A stretch of DNA of 37,755 nucleotides from Deltaproteobacteria bacterium (lineage in GTDB: Bacteria; Desulfobacterota; DSM-4660; Desulfatiglandales; HGW-15). The translations under genes and the position numbers were made by a program. The stretch is taken from assembly GCA_019310525.1 (NCBI GenBank), contig JAFDEE010000041.1:1-37755 (forward strand), read 5' to 3'. The notes under the pieces are model-generated. The model worked only from the letters and a program-made list of their open reading frames with translations. It was not told the DNA's origin and ran no database searches. This document shows positions 24,749-32,537 of this stretch, in pieces (the first letter of the stretch is position 1; every line of letters begins with the position of its first letter).

Positions 24749-26698
24749 ATGAGAAAAGGGTCACTTCATTTTAAACTCGTGGTGGCCGGTGTATTGCTGG
24801 TCTTGATCCCGGTGGCGCTGCTCGGGGTTCTTTCGGTGAACAAGACCACGAAGGCACTGAAGGAGATCTCGGGAGACCGGGCGATCCATATAGCAAAAAA
24901 CTTGGCCGAGATGACTCAAATTCTGTTAACCGAGGAAGAGAAGCTGGCCGCAAGCCTCTCACGGACCAATGCCGTCGTTAAGGCCGTCACTGAGTTGGAG
25001 GAAAAAGGGCCTGAAAAAGCAAAGGAGGCTGTTGCAGTCCTTGACAGGGAACTGGCGGCCATCAAGAAGCGACTGGGTGACCAGTACGAAACCCTTTCCG
25101 TGACCGATTCCAAGGGGAAGGTTTTTTCAGATGGTGTTGGGGGCAGTCATAAAGGAATCGATATCTCAAGTCGGCCTTACTTTCAAACAGCAAAAATAGA
25201 AGGGAAGGTCGTTATCTCAGATCCTGTCAAGTCGAAATCCTCCGGAAAACCGGTCATTCCAGTGTGTGCCCCGATCTTTTCGTCAAGCGGAAAATTCGCG
25301 GGGGCATTAATCACCGTGCTCAGGATTGAGTCTCTCTGTGATGCCATTACATCCCACAAAGTTGGGAAAACCGGGTATCCTTTCATGGTGGACGAAAAGG
25401 GGTTGACTATCGCCCATCCCAACAAAGAAAACATCTTCAGGTTGAATGTCAAGGAAATCCCGGGAATGGAAGACATCGCAGAGAGGATGCTGAACCGGGA
25501 AGTGGGTATTGAGGGTTATCAATACAAGGGCCAGAACAAAACTGCCGCCTTTGCCTCCATTCCTATTACCGGGTGGAGTATCGCTGTAACCCAGGCCAAT
25601 GAAGAGTTTCTCGGGACGGCCAGCAGTATCCGAAATCGTATTTTTTTGCTAGGTGGGGGACTGTTGATCGCGGCCGTTCTGGGAGCGATTTTCTTCGCAA
25701 GGAGTATCTCCAGGTCGATTCAACGAATCATCCAGGGGCTCAGTGAGGGAGCGGAGCAGATGGCATCGGCTGCAAGCCAGGTCTCTTCAGCGAGCCAGTC
25801 GCTGGCCGAGGCCTCCTCCGAGCAGGCTGCATCACTCGAGGAGACCTCTTCCTCCCTTGAGGAGATGTCGTCCATGACCAAGCAGAATGCGGATCATGCC
25901 ACCGAGGCGGATAACCTCATGAAGGAGGCAAATTCCATCGTTGGCAAGGCAAACGGGAGCATGAAGGATCTGATCCAGGCCATGGAGGAAATTACGAAGT
26001 CAAGCGAAGAAACCTCCAATATCATCCGCACCATTGATGAGATCGCCTTCCAGACCAATCTCCTGGCCTTGAACGCTGCCGTAGAGGCGGCCAGGGCCGG
26101 GGAGGCCGGGGCGGGGTTCGCCGTTGTGGCGGACGAAGTCAGGAATCTGGCCATGAGGGCGGCCGAGGCCGCGAAAAACACGGCGATCCTTATCGAGGAT
26201 ACAGTCAAGAGTATCAAGGACGGATCGGAACTGGTGGCCAGAACCAACGAAGAGTTTTCCCAGGTATCCCAGAGCGCCGCGAAGGTGGGTGAGCTTGTAG
26301 GTGAAATCGCCGCCGCCTCCACTGAACAGGCCCGCGGGATCGAGCAGATAAACTCGGCGGTGGCAGAGATGGACAAGGTCGTGCAGCAAAACGCGGCCAA
26401 TGCTGAAGAATCGGCCAGCGCCTCCGAGGAGATGAGCGCACAGGCTGAACAGATGAAGGCCATGGTGAAGGAATTGACGGCCCTGATTCAAGGATCCGGC
26501 AAAGGAACCAGAAGAAGGAAAGAACGCTTTGCCAAGAAAGCTGAGCCTTCCATGGCCCGCAAGGAAAACCAAAAACAAGCCCAGGTCCTTCAGAAGGTTT
26601 CCGGGGGCGGAGAATCCCTTCCCGTCAGTGGTGGAAACCGGGAAGTCAGGCCTGAAAAAGTCATTCCTTTGAACGAAGACGATTTCCAGGATTTTTAA
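24749..26698 (+). CDS. Methyl-accepting chemotaxis protein with extracellular Cache-type sensor
   Basis: A 649-residue chemoreceptor. TM1 spans about 9-30 and TM2 about 293-315. Between them is a double-Cache-like ligand domain ([57 protein letters not shown] and [17 protein letters not shown]). The cytoplasmic part is a long coiled coil with the signalling tip [38 protein letters not shown]. Only a short linker ([20 protein letters not shown]) follows TM2, so a full HAMP is not obvious. The C-terminus ends in an acidic/aromatic tail DDFQDF, possibly a docking site for adaptation enzymes. GGAGGGGAGG precedes the ATG. No other chemotaxis gene lies nearby. Confidence 0.93.
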   Translation: MRKGSLHFKLVVAGVLLVLIPVALLGVLSVNKTTKALKEISGDRAIHIAKNLAEMTQILLTEEEKLAASLSRTNAVVKAVTELEEKGPEKAKEAVAVLDRELAAIKKRLGDQYETLSVTDSKGKVFSDGVGGSHKGIDISSRPYFQTAKIEGKVVISDPVKSKSSGKPVIPVCAPIFSSSGKFAGALITVLRIESLCDAITSHKVGKTGYPFMVDEKGLTIAHPNKENIFRLNVKEIPGMEDIAERMLNREVGIEGYQYKGQNKTAAFASIPITGWSIAVTQANEEFLGTASSIRNRIFLLGGGLLIAAVLGAIFFARSISRSIQRIIQGLSEGAEQMASAASQVSSASQSLAEASSEQAASLEETSSSLEEMSSMTKQNADHATEADNLMKEANSIVGKANGSMKDLIQAMEEITKSSEETSNIIRTIDEIAFQTNLLALNAAVEAARAGEAGAGFAVVADEVRNLAMRAAEAAKNTAILIEDTVKSIKDGSELVARTNEEFSQVSQSAAKVGELVGEIAAASTEQARGIEQINSAVAEMDKVVQQNAANAEESASASEEMSAQAEQMKAMVKELTALIQGSGKGTRRRKERFAKKAEPSMARKENQKQAQVLQKVSGGGESLPVSGGNREVRPEKVIPLNEDDFQDF

Positions 26699-27567
26699 TA
26701 TATGTCGAATGTCCCGGGAACCGATCCAGGCTCCCGGTGGCACGGGTGAGCGACCCCGGGAATAATCCGGCGTCTTTTCACCCGAATCAAAACCCTCCCT
26801 CCAACAGCGGATCCCGGGAGTTGACCGGGCTCCCGGGGTTCGCTCCCCTCCTCTTGCGTTGACAGCAAAAAAGAAAACCGCTTAATATGGCGCTTCCGAA
26901 CGAAGATTGAAGGAGGCGATTTTATTCCGCCGCCCTGATCGAATCAGTATCGCCAGGCGACTGATCGATTGGTTTGTCGAAAACCATACTTGACACCCCG
27001 GCCCGGTTTTAAAGGCCATGAAAGTACGGTGGGGGCAAGTGAAGAAGTGTAGGCTGCCTCCTCCAGCAGGTTGTTGAAAAACGTAGTGAGCGCAGTAGCT
27101 TTTCAACAGCCTGCTGAATGGCTCCGTAGAATCAAATAATGGCCTGCCTTTTTTCCTGCCGGTCTTGTGGCTCATCCCTTTTTGGTCCACCCAGGCTTTT
27201 ATGTACCTTTTTTCGCTGGGGAGATACCGGGGCCGTTTTCCTTCTTGGGATAGAATTTCAGATCGCCATATGCATGACTTCCCTGAAATTGACCCATGGT
27301 AAATTGTAAGCGTTTTTATCCTAGCAAATACATAGGAAAAATTGTAAGATTAACATCTAATTTATGATGTCGACCCGCAAAAGACCGCATGTATCTCATA
27401 ACGTTTTACAGGTGCGGGAGTCCGGATTTATTGACTGATTCTTTGCGGTACCTGGACAATTTTTTGATAGATGAGAGCATTTTTCAGTTTCGGACATTAG
27501 AGGCAAGGTTCGTGATTGTTTTTGATCTGGAAAGGGCGGCCGATTTATCGATTGAGGAGAGGGAAGA
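26699..27567. repeat. Intergenic region with several hairpins
   Basis: 870 bp without a convincing gene. Stems: CCGGGA (26714-26719) with TCCCGG (26732-26737); CCCGGGAG (26813-26820) with CTCCCGGG (26830-26837); and a 17-bp stem at 27064-27080/27100-27116. The 10-bp direct repeat AAATTGTAAG occurs at 27301-27310 and 27339-27348, upstream of the Rrf2 gene, and may be part of its control region. A 60-codon open frame (27389-27571) overlaps the Rrf2 start but lacks a ribosome binding site. Confidence 0.5.
27064..27116. repeat. REP-like hairpin with 17-bp stem
   Basis: CAGCAGGTTGTTGAAAA (27064-27080) pairs with TTTTCAACAGCCTGCTG (27100-27116), with one G-U type mismatch, around a 19-nt loop. The TTCAACAGCCTG part recurs at 282-326 in a similar hairpin. 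No T-run follows, so a dispersed palindromic repeat is more likely than a terminator. Confidence 0.6.
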
Positions 27568-28044
27568 ATGAAGCTTTCAACGAGAACCCGCTATGGAACC
27601 AGGTTGATGCTCGACCTGGCGAGGCATTACGGAAAGGGTTTTCTCCAGCTTCGAGAGATTGCGGAACGCCAGGAGATTTCACTGAAATACCTTGAGCAAA
27701 TCGTTATTCCCCTGAAGAAGGCTCACTATATCGAAGCCTCCCGCGGGGCCAAAGGTGGATATAGATTGGCAAGGCCCCCGGAAAAGATCATGGTTGGTGA
27801 AATCGTGGCCCTGTTGGAACGCGGGGGTATGCTCAGCGAATGTCTTGATGACCCTTCGATCTGCAAACGATCCGATTTCTGCCCGACCCGTCATCTCTGG
27901 AAAGAGGCTGAAGAGGCCATTTTCGAAAAACTTAACCGTGTCTCCCTGAAAAGCCTGATGAAGGAAACAGGCGACGAGATCGAGGCGGAATCAAGAACGA
28001 GGAAGGAAGATTCTGGTTATGAGGGTTGTTTCCATCGCTGTTAG
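27568..28044 (+). CDS. Rrf2 family transcriptional regulator
   Basis: A 158-residue Rrf2 protein. The N-terminal winged helix shows KLSTRTRYGTRLMLDLA, LREIAERQEISLKYLEQIVIPLKKA and SRGAKGGYRLARPPEKI. The cysteine cluster SECLDDPSICKRSDFC matches the spacing that binds an iron-sulfur cluster in IscR/NsrR-type members, so it probably senses Fe-S status, redox or nitric oxide. The C-terminal 25 residues are charged and may be a family extension. Its end overlaps the MOSC gene by 26 bp, so the two are translated together. GGAGAGGGAAG precedes the ATG. A direct repeat upstream (27301-27348) is a candidate binding region. Confidence 0.92.
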   Translation: MKLSTRTRYGTRLMLDLARHYGKGFLQLREIAERQEISLKYLEQIVIPLKKAHYIEASRGAKGGYRLARPPEKIMVGEIVALLERGGMLSECLDDPSICKRSDFCPTRHLWKEAEEAIFEKLNRVSLKSLMKETGDEIEAESRTRKEDSGYEGCFHRC

Positions 28045-28462
28045 CAAGAAAAAGGGTACAGGAAAGATTCCAGTCCGAGAGGCCGAAGTTGTGATCAATC
28101 ATGGTATCCGTGGCGACGCCCATGCGGGATCGTGGCACCGCCAGGTGAGTTTTCTCGCCTCGGAACAGATCGAGCAATGCCGGGCACGGGGACTTGATGT
28201 GGACTTCGGAGATTTTGCTGAAAACATCGCGACTGAGGGGGTGGATTGGAAACAAGTTCCGGTAGGGTCCAAGGTGAGGATCGGTGATGCCGTGATCCTG
28301 GAAATCACTCAGATCGGGAAGGAATGCAGGAAAAAATGCGCGATCTATTACCAGGCCGGAGATTGTATCATGCCAAGGGAGGGTACCTTTGCGCGTGTAT
28401 TGAAAGGGGGAGCCGTTCGGGTGGGTGATTCTGTGAAAATCGAAAAAAGCCGGATTCCTTAA
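28019..28462 (+). CDS. MOSC domain protein
   Basis: A 147-residue stand-alone MOSC domain: VVSIAVSKKKGTGKIPV, INHGIRGDAHAGSWHRQVSFLASEQI, FAENIATEGVDWKQVPVGSKVRIGDAVILEITQIGKEC and a C-terminal KGGAVRVGDSVKI. MOSC domains handle sulfur bound to molybdenum cofactor; the conserved cysteine is probably in GKECRKKC, with another in AGDCIMP. Single-domain MOSC proteins in anaerobes often lie near moaC or mog genes; here it follows an Fe-S regulator gene instead, with 26 bp overlap. That suggests co-regulation of metal-sulfur cofactor work. Its acceptor enzyme is unknown. Confidence 0.9.
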   Translation: MRVVSIAVSKKKGTGKIPVREAEVVINHGIRGDAHAGSWHRQVSFLASEQIEQCRARGLDVDFGDFAENIATEGVDWKQVPVGSKVRIGDAVILEITQIGKECRKKCAIYYQAGDCIMPREGTFARVLKGGAVRVGDSVKIEKSRIP

Positions 28463-28484
28463 TAGTCCGGAGCGGGAAAATTAG

Positions 28485-28931
28485 TTATTCGGACTTCACC
28501 ACAAGGACCGCGGCACCTTCCAAGGCCCGAACCAGCTTCACGCTGACATCCCCCAAGACGAATTCCTCCGCCTTGGACATCTTCTTTCGGCCGATAACCA
28601 CCATATTGTATTTTCTTTTTTTACATTGATCAATAATGCCGTCCGCTATGGTCGGGTAAGGTTCGGTCACCAGCTTGATCTCGATATGATCCGGGTTGAA
28701 TCCCGCCTCGACGAGCTTGTCCCTGGCCTTTTCCAACATGGCCCTATAACGCTCGGGGAGTTCCTCCGTGAATTTCTTGCCCATCAGTTCTTCGCTTGCC
28801 GACGGTTTTCTGAAAAGATGAATAAGCGTGATGTGCCAGTCTTCCGGGCAGAATGACAGCTGGGCCAGGTATTCCACGACGGCCCTGGAACTTACGGAAT
28901 CATTGAGTGATACAAGGATTGAATTCGGCAA
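28485..28931 (-). CDS. Universal stress protein (UspA family)
   Basis: A 148-residue Usp domain: ILVSLNDSVSSRAVVEYLAQL, ITLIHLF, an amphipathic helix region (LPERYRAMLEKARDKLVEAG), DGIIDQCKKRKYNMVVIGRKK and VSVKLVRALEGAAVLVVKSE. The nucleotide loop reads GRKKMSKAEEFVLGDVS, so the canonical G-2X-G-9X-G(S/T) is altered at the second Gly and ATP binding is uncertain. Translation starts at TTG 28931, with AAGGAAGGGG nine bases upstream. It lies 17 bp downstream of the kinase-like gene and is probably the last gene of the panE-GAF-kinase-Usp unit. Confidence 0.87.
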   Translation of the reverse strand: MPNSILVSLNDSVSSRAVVEYLAQLSFCPEDWHITLIHLFRKPSASEELMGKKFTEELPERYRAMLEKARDKLVEAGFNPDHIEIKLVTEPYPTIADGIIDQCKKRKYNMVVIGRKKMSKAEEFVLGDVSVKLVRALEGAAVLVVKSE

Positions 28932-28948
28932 GGTTTACCCCTTCCTTC

Positions 28949-29854
28949 TTAGAAATCCGTATACAGACAACGGTTCAGGTCTTCAAGCATCTCTTCCACC
29001 TGTTCATAGTAAACGTTCGCTCCGATGGAGAAATGCATGATTATGTCGTTGAGTGATTTTGGGATATAGGGATAAAGCTTCTTCAGGTTGACGAAACGCC
29101 TCTTGAAGATGATGGAAAAGTCATCCCGATCAAGACGGTCCTTTAAGTCTCCATAGACCATGGTATCCTTCCGGATCATTTCTATAGCATGAAATCCCTT
29201 GCCCACGGCATTGATCAAAACGTTTCCAAGCCCGAAGATATCGAGGCTGTATGGGTTTTCAAGGGCCTCGTAATCATAGTCAAAATCGATCCAGACGTAG
29301 TTCCCTGTCTTGTTTTCGACCATGAGATGATCATTGCGAATGTCCCCATGCTTAAAACCCAGGTGATGAAGATGCCGGATGGCTTCAAAGGCCTTGATCA
29401 ATTTTTTCAAAATGACCGGAAAATGGTTTTCGAAATAGTGCCGGTGGCTCATCTCAAGGGCGTCTGTATAAAGAAAGAAGTTGGGACCGTGAACGATATC
29501 CAGTACACGGATGATGTTTTCCTTTTCATCGCGGAATGCCCTTCCCTGCATGAAATGGGGGTGTTCTCGAACTGCTTCTAATATGCGGGCTTCCTTGTCG
29601 GGATTCCTGAAGCAAGTGATTTTCGCTCCTCCGAGGCTGGTCTCGAAGGATTCCAGAAAGGTAAGCTTCAGGATCTTCTTTTCTCCTGTCTCAAGATCCA
29701 CAGCCCTCTTGACCCAGAATTTGGGATCGTCCATGCCGAAGCGGCGTTCCCGTTCATGACCCGTGACCCTGTATCGCTTTTCACCGATCTGTATGATATC
29801 GCCCCGGTCGATGGAAAAGATATCCGAAGTGTCAGTGAACAGCCTTCCTTTCAC
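28949..29854 (-). CDS. Protein kinase-like fold protein
   Basis: A 301-residue protein with a eukaryotic-like kinase core. The putative nucleotide-binding lysine is in EKKILKLTFLE, the catalytic loop is LGFKHGDIRNDHLMV (HxD with the usual terminal Asn replaced by His), and the metal-binding motif is WIDFDYDYE in place of DFG. The C-lobe continues through LDIFGLGNVLINAVG. The HGD form is nearer to the aminoglycoside phosphotransferase/lipopolysaccharide kinase branch than to Hanks kinases. The substrate is unknown. The GTG start (29854) lies 4 bp after the GAF gene, with GGAGGACC upstream inside that gene, so coupling is tight. A signalling role with the GAF and Usp neighbours is likely. Confidence 0.75.
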   Translation of the reverse strand: MKGRLFTDTSDIFSIDRGDIIQIGEKRYRVTGHERERRFGMDDPKFWVKRAVDLETGEKKILKLTFLESFETSLGGAKITCFRNPDKEARILEAVREHPHFMQGRAFRDEKENIIRVLDIVHGPNFFLYTDALEMSHRHYFENHFPVILKKLIKAFEAIRHLHHLGFKHGDIRNDHLMVENKTGNYVWIDFDYDYEALENPYSLDIFGLGNVLINAVGKGFHAIEMIRKDTMVYGDLKDRLDRDDFSIIFKRRFVNLKKLYPYIPKSLNDIIMHFSIGANVYYEQVEEMLEDLNRCLYTDF

Positions 29855-29857
29855 GGA

Positions 29858-30424
29858 TCAAAGGTCCTCCAGCACCCTCTGGGGAAGACTCTCGACCGCC
29901 GTCTTGATCTTTTCGGCAAAATTACGAAGACCATTGTTTTCAATGACCAGGCCGAGCTGTTCGGCCAGCACACACATGGCGCTGACATCCTCCGGGTGAA
30001 ACGGGCGGGATTCGCTTTGATAAATCCTGATAGACCCGATGACATTCCGCCGGTGCTTAATGGGTACGCAGAGCATGGAGGTGATACCCTCTTTCACCGC
30101 CTCCTCAGGGTAGTGGATCCGTGGATCAGTGCTCATATCCTTCACAAAGATCGGTTCACCGGAAAAAAAGGAGCAATACTTCTCATCTGCGAATATGGGC
30201 CCCTTGTGGAGGTAGGCGTCACTGATGCCGTAACTGCCTACTGTGAATAACTGGTTTTCCCGCTCGTCGAAGATCATGATGCTGCATCCCTTTGCCCGGA
30301 ACGACCTGGCGGTGCCTTCAGCGATGTGATTGACCAGGAGGTTGAAATCCTCATAGGTTGAGATAGCATGGCTGATGGCTTTGAATTCATTAAGGTAAAA
30401 CCTTCTTTTGGTTTGCGGCTTCAT
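29858..30424 (-). CDS. GAF domain sensor protein
   Basis: A 188-residue protein. After a short helical lead (FKAISHAISTYEDFNLLVNHIAEG), a full GAF domain spans about 35-170: CSIMIFDERENQLFTVGSYG, IFVKDMSTDPRIHYPEEAVKEGITSML, CVPIKHRRNVIGSIRIY and FHPEDVSAMCVLAEQLGLVIEN. No output domain is attached. Cys residues in the core could bind a ligand or sense redox, but none is diagnostic. ATG 30424 has a strong GGAGGAGGAGAC immediately upstream; the frame extends further upstream but without a start signal. It is 61 bp after panE and directly before the kinase-like gene, which may be its effector. Confidence 0.85.
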   Translation of the reverse strand: MKPQTKRRFYLNEFKAISHAISTYEDFNLLVNHIAEGTARSFRAKGCSIMIFDERENQLFTVGSYGISDAYLHKGPIFADEKYCSFFSGEPIFVKDMSTDPRIHYPEEAVKEGITSMLCVPIKHRRNVIGSIRIYQSESRPFHPEDVSAMCVLAEQLGLVIENNGLRNFAEKIKTAVESLPQRVLEDL

Positions 30425-30485
30425 GTCTCCTCCTCCCCGGAAAGCTCTTTGATGACCTGGGTTCCTCCACTCGGTCGTCATACCT

Positions 30486-31430
30486 TCAAGGTTCAGATAC
30501 CTTATGCCACTTTTCGGCCAAGCGCACGAGCTCTGTCATGGTTTGGTGGGTGATGACACCAAGGCTCCTGGCCTCACCCATTGTCCTGATGGCCCCGTTC
30601 AGGGCGTCAATTTCAGTAGGCCTGCCGTTCAAGAGATCCTGGAGCATGGGAGAGAGATTTTCCGAAGTCTTGCGGCAGACTTCAAGCAGGGAATCGTAAA
30701 GATCTTCCCCTGGCAATTGAATTCCGTATGCCTGGGCCACTTGTTTCCCTTCGTCGATCAGACGCTTGGCCAGCGAAATGGACTCCATTTTTTCGGTAAG
30801 CTGGCCGTTTTTCAACTGGAGCAACGCTGTCAGCGGATTAACGGCCGAGTAAACCAGTGCCTTCGCCTAAATATGTCCCATCACGTTGTCAGTGATCCGC
30901 GTATGGATATCCGATGCATTCAGAAGGGCCTGAACTCGTTCGACCCGCTCTCCGATTTCCCCGTCGATCTCGCCGATGATCGTACGTCCCGTTCCGGCAT
31001 GCCTCACCATGGAATCTCTTAGGGAGGTGGAGCCGTGGTAAGTCACTCCTCCCAGTATATTTTCCGGATCAAGGATCTCGCACAGGGTTTCCACATTTCC
31101 AAGGCCTGTTTGGAGGGTCAGGATAGGAGAGGATTCGGTGACAAGGTGACGGATACCCCTGGCTGCTGATGCCGTTACGTAACTCTTTACGGCCAGAATG
31201 GTCAGGTCACATGCCTCGATGCTTTTTCCGTCCTGTATCGCCCAGGCCTTGACGGTGAGGTAGGGGGCCGTCCCTGAGGCGCCCAGCTCGATAAACTGGA
31301 TTCCCTTGTGGTTGATGGCATCCACGATCCCGGGGTCCTTCTCGACAAAGATCACTTCATTGCCGCTTCTTCCGAGCATTCCCCCGAGAAACCTTCCCAT
31401 GGCCCCGGCGCCCACGATGACGATTTTCAT
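30486..31430 (-). pseudogene. panE: 2-dehydropantoate 2-reductase PanE interrupted by an in-frame amber codon
   Basis: Together the two halves make a complete ketopantoate reductase of about 314 codons. The N-terminal half (31430 to 30870) has the NADPH fold KIVIVGAGAMGRFLGGMLG and LAVKSYVTASAA. The C-terminal half runs from AKALVYSAVNPLTALLQLKN to GAIRTMGEARSLGVITH. Both are in the same frame, separated only by a TAG codon at 30867-30869, exactly where PanE proteins usually have Trp (VMGHI-W-AKAL). TGG to TAG is a single G-to-A change. The enzyme reduces ketopantoate to pantoate for CoA synthesis. AGGAAG precedes ATG 31430. It may be a recent nonsense mutation, a sequencing error or a read-through; TAG ends other genes here. 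Confidence 0.85.
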
Positions 31431-31681
31431 GTTTCTTCCTAACGGAAACGGGACCGGGATGGGCCCCCTCCCTTTCATGGGGTTGCTTCTCTAGTCTGAA
31501 GGTATGAAAATTTCTATTTATTAAATAATACCGAAAAACAGGCAACGGAACAAGCATCGAACATGGATATATAGTCGGATCGTTTTTTTATTAGGGTTCA
31601 AAGATTCAAGGGGTCAAGTGAGAAAAAGGGATTTAAGGTAAAATGATTTTCACTTGAACCCAGGACCCTTGGCCCCTAAAG

Positions 31682-31701
31682 CTATCGGCTTCAGCCGATA
31701 G
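31682..31701. repeat. Perfect hairpin CTATCGGCT-TC-AGCCGATAG
   Basis: A 9-bp perfect stem with a two-base centre. No T-run follows. A short related motif (CCGATAG) occurs at positions 9-15. It looks like a short palindromic repeat. Confidence 0.55.
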
Positions 31702-31736
31702 TAGTTTGCTGACAATATCTGTTATGGATGCTAGAA

Positions 31737-31891
31737 TAGTGCCCATCCATAAATGGCCTTTTTCCCCAATCTCTCAGGTCAGGCTCAGATTTTAATTATG
31801 GTGCCTCTGCCGCTTGGCATCCTTCACGGGGCGGTTAAAATCTTCGCCTCCTTGACCTTGAAGAAAATTGCCTGTCTATGGATGGGCACTA
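31737..31891. mobile_element. Palindromic element related to 7942-8104 but with different terminal arms
   Basis: The terminal arms TAGTGCCCATCCATA (31737-31751) and TATGGATGGGCACTA (31877-31891) are perfect 15-bp inverted repeats. The middle stem is AGATTTTAA (31787-31795) with TTAAAATCT (31835-31843), and the inner stem GGTGCC (31800-31805) with GGCATC (31816-31821). The core segments (TCAGGCTCAGATTTTAAT; GGTTAAAATCTTCG; CTTGACCTTGAAGAAAATTG) align with the 7942-8104 element, but arm sequences differ while staying complementary. No clear target duplication or open frame is present. Confidence 0.65.
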
Positions 31892-32060
31892 AGATAATTT
31901 CGGATTATGCATGACAAATATTGAAAGAAACTTTACTTTCACCCGTCGGGTCAGACTTCCTTCCTGCCGGGTCATGACCTAACAGAGTGAATTTCCATTA
32001 AATTATTAACGTATTCAAGATTGCTTGTGCAAGATTTCTGGGTTGAAAAAAGGCTGGAAG

Positions 32061-32234
32061 ATGGTGTTTTCTGTAAAGGCCCTTTCCACTTCAATCCTGC
32101 TGATCGCCGGGGGCTTGATCTTTTATGGCATGAGCCGGGAAAATCACGTGGTCTTCCTGGTCGGCTTGTGTCTCGGGATCGGAGGATATCTCCAGATCCG
32201 CCGCAGGCTCAGGCGGAGGCCCGAAGACGAATAA
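32061..32234 (+). CDS. Small two-helix membrane protein, unknown
   Basis: A 57-residue protein of unknown function. Two hydrophobic segments (about 7-21, LSTSILLIAGGLIFYG, and 25-40, VVFLVGLCLGIGGYL) are joined by a short polar turn, and a basic tail (RRRLRRRPEDE) should lie in the cytoplasm. GGAAG is very close to ATG 32061 and AAAAGG slightly further back; the frame could also start at TTG 32025. It stands alone between repeat DNA and the cyclase gene. The clean membrane topology makes it more likely real than chance, but no family is recognised. Confidence 0.5.
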   Translation: MVFSVKALSTSILLIAGGLIFYGMSRENHVVFLVGLCLGIGGYLQIRRRLRRRPEDE

Positions 32235-32537
32235 CAGGAAATGATTCAAGGGTGACCTTTATCCCGGGGGCGCGAATCCGGATCTTATCCAGGGCACATA
32301 CATGAACGTCTTATTGGTATCAGGGCCGGGCCGCCCAGGAATAAGGTTGATTTCTGATCCCTCCCCTTGAACCGAAAGACGGGAATGCATAGGATGAGAA
32401 TGGAACAAGGCTGAAATCAGATAATCCGTACGGTTTCGAGAAAGTTCTGGCTTCTTCTGTTTGGTTGCCCTTGACCTTTGATGCTCACCGGCCTATGTTC
32501 CCTTTGAAATGATGATTCCACAACAGAGTATTCCATT
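32235..32537. other. Intergenic region before the adenylate cyclase gene
   Basis: About 300 bp. Nothing recognisable was seen: no open frame with protein signatures, no strong hairpin and no clear promoter boxes. It probably contains the cyclase promoter. Confidence 0.4.

Larger units (their letters stand above)
31431..32060. repeat. Intergenic repeat region
   Basis: About 630 bp with no gene seen. It contains: a segment (31597-31617) that is the exact inverted match of 21366-21386; arms GGGTCAAGTGA (31611-31621) and TCACTTGAACCC (31650-31661) forming a stem with one bulge; a perfect 9-bp hairpin at 31682-31701; and the palindromic element at 31737-31891. AT-rich sequence upstream of panE (31500-31530) may hold its promoter. 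Confidence 0.6.

Noticed and set aside
26813-26837. GC-rich hairpin after the chemoreceptor as a terminator
   Set aside because: It lies over 100 bp past the stop and has no T-run; kept only as a hairpin within the intergenic entry.
27389-27571. 60-codon open frame overlapping the Rrf2 start
   Set aside because: There is no ribosome binding site or recognisable family; overlap with the promoter region of the Rrf2 gene makes chance more likely.
32021-32305. 94-codon plus-strand frame overlapping the small membrane protein
   Set aside because: It is another frame of the same DNA with no structural pattern, while the chosen frame has two clean membrane helices.
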